A stretch of 64,000 nt of DNA. It comes from Flavobacterium sp. ov086 (GTDB lineage Bacteria > Bacteroidota > Bacteroidia > Flavobacteriales > Flavobacteriaceae). Positions 59,692 to 64,000 of this stretch are shown here, piece after piece. The notes below the pieces were generated by a model. The model did not search any database, had not been told where the DNA came from, and saw only the letters and a list, made by a program, of their open reading frames with translations. Within the stretch, counting starts at the first letter, position 1. Each line of letters opens with the position of its first letter. Where the stretch lies: positions 119,470-183,469 of the forward strand of contig NZ_FZNL01000010.1 in the NCBI RefSeq assembly GCF_900187965.1, in the 5' to 3' direction. The position numbers and the translations under genes are program-made.

Positions 59692-60738
59692 ATGATCGAA
59701 GATAAAAATCCGCAACGTACCAGTATAGCGCAATTAGGTGAGTTTGGCCTAATTGAACATTTAACCAAAAATTTTGATGTTACTCAGGAATCTACTTTAA
59801 AAAGCATCGGCGATGACGCTGCTGTTCTTGATTTTAAGGATAAGAAAGTAGTTGTTTCTACTGATTTATTAATCGAAGGTGTGCATTTTGATTTGGCTTA
59901 TATGCCTTTAAAACATTTAGGATATAAATCTGTCGTTGTAAACCTTTCTGATATTTGCGCTATGAATGCCAAACCAACGCAAATAACGGTTTCTGTAGCC
60001 GTTTCTAATCGTTTCCCACTAGAAGCATTAGAAGAATTATTTGAAGGGATTACACACGCTGCAAAAGAATATAAGGTTGATGTAATTGGTGGTGATACTA
60101 CCTCATCTCAAAAAGGACTAATTATTAGTATTACTGCTATTGGTGAAGCTAATGAAGAAGAGATTGTTTATCGAAACGGTGCAAAACAAACCGATTTGCT
60201 TGTTGTTACAGGTGATATTGGTGCTGCCTATATGGGCTTACAGGTTTTAGAGCGCGAAAAACAGGTTTTTCAAGTGAATCCAAACAGTCAGCCAGATTTA
60301 GATATGTACAGCTATTTAATCGAACGTCAGCTAAAACCTGAGGCTAGAAAAGATGTGCGTACTTTATTGCATGCTCTTGAAATCAAACCAACTTCTATGA
60401 TCGATATTTCGGATGGGTTATCATCTGAAATTATTCATTTATGCAAACAATCAAAAGTGGGTTGTAATTTATATGAAGATAAACTTCCGTTAGATCCTCA
60501 ATTTATTTCGACTTGCGAAGAATTTAATATAGACAGTACCACTGTCGCCATTAATGGCGGTGAGGATTATGAATTACTTTTCACTATTGACATTAATGAT
60601 TTTGATAAAATAAAAGGAAATCCAAACTTCTCTATTATTGGTCATATGGCAGACGAAAGTGAAGGAATAAATCTGGTTACTCGTGCAAATACCCAAATTC
60701 CGTTGAAAGCTCGCGGTTGGGATGCTTTGTCTGAATAA
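59692..60738 (+). CDS. thiL: Thiamine-monophosphate kinase
   Basis: Phosphorylates thiamine monophosphate to the active diphosphate cofactor. The protein is 348 residues. Motifs are SIGDDAAVL (ATP and Mg-binding loop), STDLLIEGVHFD, NLSDICAMNAKP, VIGGDTTSSQ and the C-terminal MIDISDGLSSEI. The start at 59692 leaves 14 residues before GEFGLIEHL, typical for the family. Confidence 0.96.
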   Translation: MIEDKNPQRTSIAQLGEFGLIEHLTKNFDVTQESTLKSIGDDAAVLDFKDKKVVVSTDLLIEGVHFDLAYMPLKHLGYKSVVVNLSDICAMNAKPTQITVSVAVSNRFPLEALEELFEGITHAAKEYKVDVIGGDTTSSQKGLIISITAIGEANEEEIVYRNGAKQTDLLVVTGDIGAAYMGLQVLEREKQVFQVNPNSQPDLDMYSYLIERQLKPEARKDVRTLLHALEIKPTSMIDISDGLSSEIIHLCKQSKVGCNLYEDKLPLDPQFISTCEEFNIDSTTVAINGGEDYELLFTIDINDFDKIKGNPNFSIIGHMADESEGINLVTRANTQIPLKARGWDALSE

Positions 60739-60764
60739 CCTTTTGTACAAATTCCAAAATAAAA

Positions 60765-60813
60765 AAATTCCAAATTCCAATGGCATGACTAGCACAATTG
60801 GAATTTGGAATTT
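60765..60813. repeat. Perfect 17-bp inverted repeat, AAATTCC family, copy 2
   Basis: AAATTCCAAATTCCAAT at 60765-60781 and ATTGGAATTTGGAATTT at 60797-60813 enclose 15 bases, exactly as at 17815-17863 but with a different loop. A T-run follows, so it probably serves as the terminator for convergent thiL and the response regulator. Confidence 0.9.
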
Positions 60814-60830
60814 TTTATTTGATTTTTTCT

Positions 60831-61529
60831 CTAGAAGAGCCCTTTACTTTTAGCTTCTTTTACCAATTCATCATCAGAACCGGTTTTAATTTTCAGCAAT
60901 TCTTTGAGATTTATTTTACGTTTTTCAATTGCATTTAAAGAAATCGGAATATACTGCGGCATTGCATGATGCTCTGTTCCTTTGGACAAATGAAACAAAA
61001 TTTGCTTGTCAAACTGATCAATTTCTATTGAATTATGAGGAGATTGATTGACCATTTTTACTACTGATTGGCTGTAGTATTTGTCATTCTTCATTACTTT
61101 ATCAAACGCAAAAAGCAACTCATCAAACGTAAGATCATTTTTTATAATCAAACCATTTGGGCTTATGGTTCGTATAATTGTTTTAATTTTTAGCAATTCA
61201 GTATACATTGTCAGTAGAATGATCTTGCAATTGGGCATTTTTTTCAAGATCAGTTTTGCCAGATCTTCACCTGAGAAAATATCTTTTTCTTCATACGACG
61301 GCATACTTATATCCAGAAAAGCGACATCGAAATTTGGGGTTTCAGGCTCTTCCAATAAATCATAAGCTGATTTACAATCGTATGCCTGCGAGATAAGAAA
61401 TTCATATTCTTTAGGGTTATATCGCGTAATAGCATTTTTATATCCCTCAATAATAAAAGGATGATCGTCAACTATTAAAATATTTCGTTTGGCAACTTGC
61501 GAAACTGGGGCTGTTAGGTCAACTGTCAT
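60831..61529 (-). CDS. NarL/LuxR-type response regulator
   Basis: A 232-residue regulator. The receiver domain (residues about 16-150) has the acidic pair in ILIVDDHPF, the phosphoacceptor aspartate in DVAFLDISMPSYEE, and the KNDLTF lysine region. The C-terminal part (FDKQILFHLSKGTEHHAMPQ, then ISLNAIEKRKINLKEL) resembles a LuxR-type helix-turn-helix with an altered turn. Its start overlaps the end of the kinase gene by 11 bases, so the two form a two-component pair. Confidence 0.9.
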   Translation of the reverse strand: MTVDLTAPVSQVAKRNILIVDDHPFIIEGYKNAITRYNPKEYEFLISQAYDCKSAYDLLEEPETPNFDVAFLDISMPSYEEKDIFSGEDLAKLILKKMPNCKIILLTMYTELLKIKTIIRTISPNGLIIKNDLTFDELLFAFDKVMKNDKYYSQSVVKMVNQSPHNSIEIDQFDKQILFHLSKGTEHHAMPQYIPISLNAIEKRKINLKELLKIKTGSDDELVKEAKSKGLF

Positions 61530-63576
61530 TTTTTTGTAGGTTTATTTTTTGATCAATTGGGACTTTAATTATGAGAATTGTTCCTTCTCCTTTGGCAGAT
61601 TTTATCGTAACTGTACCCTTACATTCTGCTGCTCTGTATTGAATATTGTGTAATCCTATTCCGTTCTTCGTTCTTTTGGTATTAAAACCAACTCCATCAT
61701 CTGAAATCGAAAGAATCAAATGATTTATCTCGCTCTTAAATTCCACCTCAATTGTACTTGCTTTTGCATATTTATTACAATTTTGCAGCGCTTCCTGAAT
61801 AATTCGGTACAAATTGATTTTGACCATGTTCTCGACCAATTCCCATTTAATATGAGAATCAAATGAAGTAATCAGTTTTGAATTGTATGTATTTTGTTGA
61901 TTTTCAAACAATTTGTTTAAAATCGCAACAAAATTATTAATTAATTCTGATTTCTCCCGATTTAAATCATGCGAAATTTCACGTATATCTTCCTCAATAT
62001 GTTTAAGTTCTGCTAAATACTTCTTTCTTTTGGGCGCCGCGTGGGCTTCATCCAATTTATCTAAGCTATCCAAACTAATTCTGACTCCAAACATTCTGCC
62101 TAAAACACCATCATGCAATTCCTGAGCAACTTTCTTCTTTTCTTTGATACGAGTCATCTCGATATCATTTTGCTGCGAAATCATCAAATTATAAATATCC
62201 TCGTTTGCAATTTGTTGTTGTTGCTTAAAAAGTAATTCTCTATTTTTAGCTTGTTGTGTTTTGTAAACATAGAAAAATAAACCTATTAAAGTACAAATAC
62301 TAAAAACATAAACTAAAGTTTTATTCTTCTCTTGGAGGTTTGAGTTTTCATCCTTTATTTCATTGGTTTCATATTCAATACGAGAGAATTTCTCTCCCAT
62401 TTTGCGCTCTTCTTTCAGCAATTTCTCATTATATTCGATATAATCTTTGGAATAACCCGAAGCATTCTTATGATCAACAATAGCAATTTGCTTAAGTGAT
62501 TCTAATATATTTCTTATCGTATTTGATTTTTTGGATAAAACTAGTGCTTGCTTCGAATATTGAATTGCCCTAAAGGTATCTTTCTTAAAGGCATAATACT
62601 CAGACAAATGAATTTTATTTAATATAATTCCAGGCTCAATTTTCAGACTGTCCCTAATTTTCAATGCTCTATAAAATTGCGATGGTAAATCTGTAAAATC
62701 TTCCGATTTAAATTTAGAATAGGCTAAATTATCTAAAAGTATTGCATAAAGAGCTGTATTACCATTAAACAAATCTTTTTGCTCCAAACCTTTCTTAAAA
62801 TAATTTTTTGCCTGATTAAAATTATGCATGTTTAAATAAACATACCCAATATTATTTAATGAAATTGCTTTTAGTTGAAACTCTAATGAAATTGATTTAT
62901 CATTAAGCATAGACAATGCCTTATTGTGATACTCCAATGCTTTGTCATATTCTTCACGCTCATTATAAATGATTCCCAGTAAATTGTAACTTTCATAAAG
63001 CTCTTTACTTACGTTTTTCTTCGTTTTTAAAATCTTAAGCGCTTTAAAAACAGTGATCTCACTTTCAAAAAAATCTCCTTCATGCAGCTGCAAATCTGCT
63101 TTAGCAATAAAAGTTTTGACAAGATTAATATCATCATTAATTCCCAAATATATTTTTTCTGCTCTAAAATAATTCAAAAAGGCACTATCAGAAACCATTT
63201 CTGATTGATAATAGTCGCCCAAATAAGTATAAGCTTTAGCAATATTGGATGAATCTTTACTACTAATTGATCTTTCTAAAATCAGTTTAGATATTTTTTT
63301 ATAAGATTTCCAGTCACTCATATTATAATAGCGATTAGCAATTTTAAATAAATTGGCTCTATTAAGAGAATCATTTTGCTGATCTATAATTATATCAAAT
63401 GCTTTCTGATTATATTTTTGTTTATAATGAAAGGGTAAATTAATATCATTTGCCAATGATAAATAGATAGAGAGACTATCTTTTGAAGGATTTACATTTT
63501 TCTCTTTCTTAGGTTTATTGGTACAACCAAACAGGACAAAAACTAAAAACAATAATATCTGAGAATATTTTTTCAA
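61519..63576 (-). CDS. TPR-containing sensor histidine kinase, lipoprotein-type N terminus
   Basis: A 685-residue kinase from TTG at 63576. The N terminus (KKYSQILLFLVFVLFGC) resembles a lipoprotein signal, followed by periplasmic TPR-like helical repeats (residues about 40-400). One membrane segment (TLVYVFSICTLIGLFFYVYK), a HisKA_3 dimerisation helix with the phosphoacceptor histidine in KKVAQELHDGVLGRMFG, and an HATPase domain (NGIGLHNIQYRAAECKG) follow. I prefer TTG to the upstream ATG at 63636, which would lie upstream of the promoter and inside a hairpin. An IS3-like element begins about 90 bases upstream. Confidence 0.85.
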   Translation of the reverse strand: MKKYSQILLFLVFVLFGCTNKPKKEKNVNPSKDSLSIYLSLANDINLPFHYKQKYNQKAFDIIIDQQNDSLNRANLFKIANRYYNMSDWKSYKKISKLILERSISSKDSSNIAKAYTYLGDYYQSEMVSDSAFLNYFRAEKIYLGINDDINLVKTFIAKADLQLHEGDFFESEITVFKALKILKTKKNVSKELYESYNLLGIIYNEREEYDKALEYHNKALSMLNDKSISLEFQLKAISLNNIGYVYLNMHNFNQAKNYFKKGLEQKDLFNGNTALYAILLDNLAYSKFKSEDFTDLPSQFYRALKIRDSLKIEPGIILNKIHLSEYYAFKKDTFRAIQYSKQALVLSKKSNTIRNILESLKQIAIVDHKNASGYSKDYIEYNEKLLKEERKMGEKFSRIEYETNEIKDENSNLQEKNKTLVYVFSICTLIGLFFYVYKTQQAKNRELLFKQQQQIANEDIYNLMISQQNDIEMTRIKEKKKVAQELHDGVLGRMFGVRISLDSLDKLDEAHAAPKRKKYLAELKHIEEDIREISHDLNREKSELINNFVAILNKLFENQQNTYNSKLITSFDSHIKWELVENMVKINLYRIIQEALQNCNKYAKASTIEVEFKSEINHLILSISDDGVGFNTKRTKNGIGLHNIQYRAAECKGTVTIKSAKGEGTILIIKVPIDQKINLQKNDS

Positions 63577-63596
63577 GGTATGTCTTTGATTTTTCT

Positions 63597-63604
63597 CAAA
63601 AATA
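63597..63604 (-). promoter_or_regulatory. -7 promoter element of the histidine kinase gene
   Basis: On the - strand TATTTTTG fits the Bacteroidota consensus and is 20 bases upstream of the TTG start. TTTG occurs 15 bases farther upstream, a shorter spacer than usual. Confidence 0.5.
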
Positions 63605-63627
63605 CTAAATCTATAGACACAAAAAAA

Positions 63628-63652
63628 GGTTGCCAAAAACTGACAACCTTTT
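63628..63652. terminator. Hairpin between the kinase gene and the IS element
   Basis: AAGGTTG and CAACCTT (with a few further pairs) frame a short loop, and T-runs follow on both strands. It overlaps the 5' end of the longer kinase frame, against use of that start. Confidence 0.7.
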
Positions 63653-63665
63653 ATTTATATTTTTT

Positions 63666-64000
63666 GTCTCGTCCTGAAATAGCGATACACAAAAAGCCAT
63701 CGTTATGGAAGATCAAATAAATTATGTAAAGCGTAGTCAACGAGATTACAGTATGTCACTAAAACTTCAAATTGTTAGTGAGATTGAAAAAGGAAATATT
63801 TCTATTACTCAAACAAGAAAACAATATGGTATTCAGAGTCATGGAACAGTTTTAAATTGGTTAAGAAAATTTGGTAACTTTGATTGGGAGAACCAAACCC
63901 CAACCCAAATGGCAAAAACACCTGAACAGAAGATAATGGAACTCGAAGCCCAAGTGAAATTATTGGAAAAGCAAAAAGCATTATTGGAAAGACAGGCTTT
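63666..64000 (+). mobile_element. IS3-family-like insertion sequence, left part, cut by window edge
   Basis: A typical IS3-type start: a terminal stretch TGTCTCGTCCTGAAATAGCG at 63665-63684, then a transposase OrfA gene at 63705. The right end, second frame and direct repeats lie outside the window, so the element's boundaries and whether it is intact cannot be judged. The left boundary is approximate. Confidence 0.7.
63705..64000 (+). CDS. Transposase OrfA, IS3 family (N-terminal part)
   Basis: An open frame from ATG at 63705 runs to the window edge, 98 codons read. The residues (RSQRDYSMSLKLQIVSEIEK then ISITQTRKQYGIQSHGTVLNW) form the helix-turn-helix of IS3 OrfA proteins. A leucine-zipper-like helix follows (MELEAQVKLLEKQKALLERQ). 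OrfA binds the element's ends. The stop, frameshift and OrfB are outside the window. Confidence 0.85.
   Translation, partial: MEDQINYVKRSQRDYSMSLKLQIVSEIEKGNISITQTRKQYGIQSHGTVLNWLRKFGNFDWENQTPTQMAKTPEQKIMELEAQVKLLEKQKALLERQA

Noticed and set aside
60831..63636. Kinase start at ATG 63636
   Set aside because: It lies within a hairpin and upstream of the -7 element, and the lipoprotein-type signal starts at the TTG at 63576.
1..64000. CRISPR arrays
   Set aside because: The repeats found are palindromes or degenerate direct copies with irregular spacing. No regular repeat-spacer series or cas genes were seen.

Overview
The window looks like chromosome from a member of the Bacteroidota, most likely a Flavobacterium-type flavobacterium. 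The DNA is AT-rich, promoters have the Bacteroidota TAnnTTTG form, there is a SusC/SusD glycan-uptake pair, and the intergenic regions carry many palindromic repeats. No replication origin, rRNA, tRNA or CRISPR array was seen. No prophage structural genes were seen, and the only mobile element is an IS3-like element cut by the right edge.

Region 1 (1-1921, + strand) is housekeeping: the end of an unknown gene, gmk, a DoxX-like membrane protein and nadD. Region 2 (2190-14583, all on the - strand) is the most striking part. It is a block of thirteen genes plus one gene relic built around NAD+ and ADP-ribose: a Nudix-type NrtR-like regulator, a PRPP-synthetase-like protein, a coiled-coil protein with a VWA protein, a divergent PurA-like enzyme, NADAR, a macro/ADP-ribosylglycohydrolase fusion, a Poa1-like macro protein, a DUF4291 protein, KptA, a second ADP-ribosylglycohydrolase, a third macro protein, a PPP-type phosphatase, a small unknown protein and a NAMPT homologue. 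Two copies of a TTTGCGT-N7-ACGCAAA operator lie between the regulator and the prs-like gene, and one overlaps the -7 promoter element. I infer a regulated system that strips ADP-ribose or phospho-ADP-ribose from macromolecules and returns it to NAD+. The Prs-like/NAMPT-like pair recalls the phage NAD+ reconstitution pathway (NARP1).

Region 3 (14713-22712) is mixed: a LysR regulator divergent from a secreted DJ-1/PfpI protein, an iron-type alcohol dehydrogenase, gpsA, pheS with a small partner, a zinc-ribbon protein, a small conserved protein and a CvpA-like protein.

Region 4 (22971-51902) is a polysaccharide utilisation locus whose enzyme set fits xyloglucan: GH95, a sialate-O-acetylesterase-type esterase, BACON-GH5, two GH3, GH97, GH31 and GH2, plus a surface lipoprotein, SusD and SusC. 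The xylose genes xylA and xylB sit directly upstream of susC, apparently in one operon. Two tandem Nudix-fold regulators are divergent from xylB, and the intergenic region holds two inverted-repeat candidate operators.

Region 5 (51950-64000) holds an orphan double-glycine leader peptide, lepA, a pentapeptide-like membrane protein, two small membrane proteins, a WYL regulator, two DinB-family proteins, thiL, a NarL-type response regulator with a TPR histidine kinase, and the start of an IS3-like element just upstream of the kinase.

Many intergenic regions carry long, often perfect inverted repeats of several families. They are listed separately because they account for most of the non-coding sequence.
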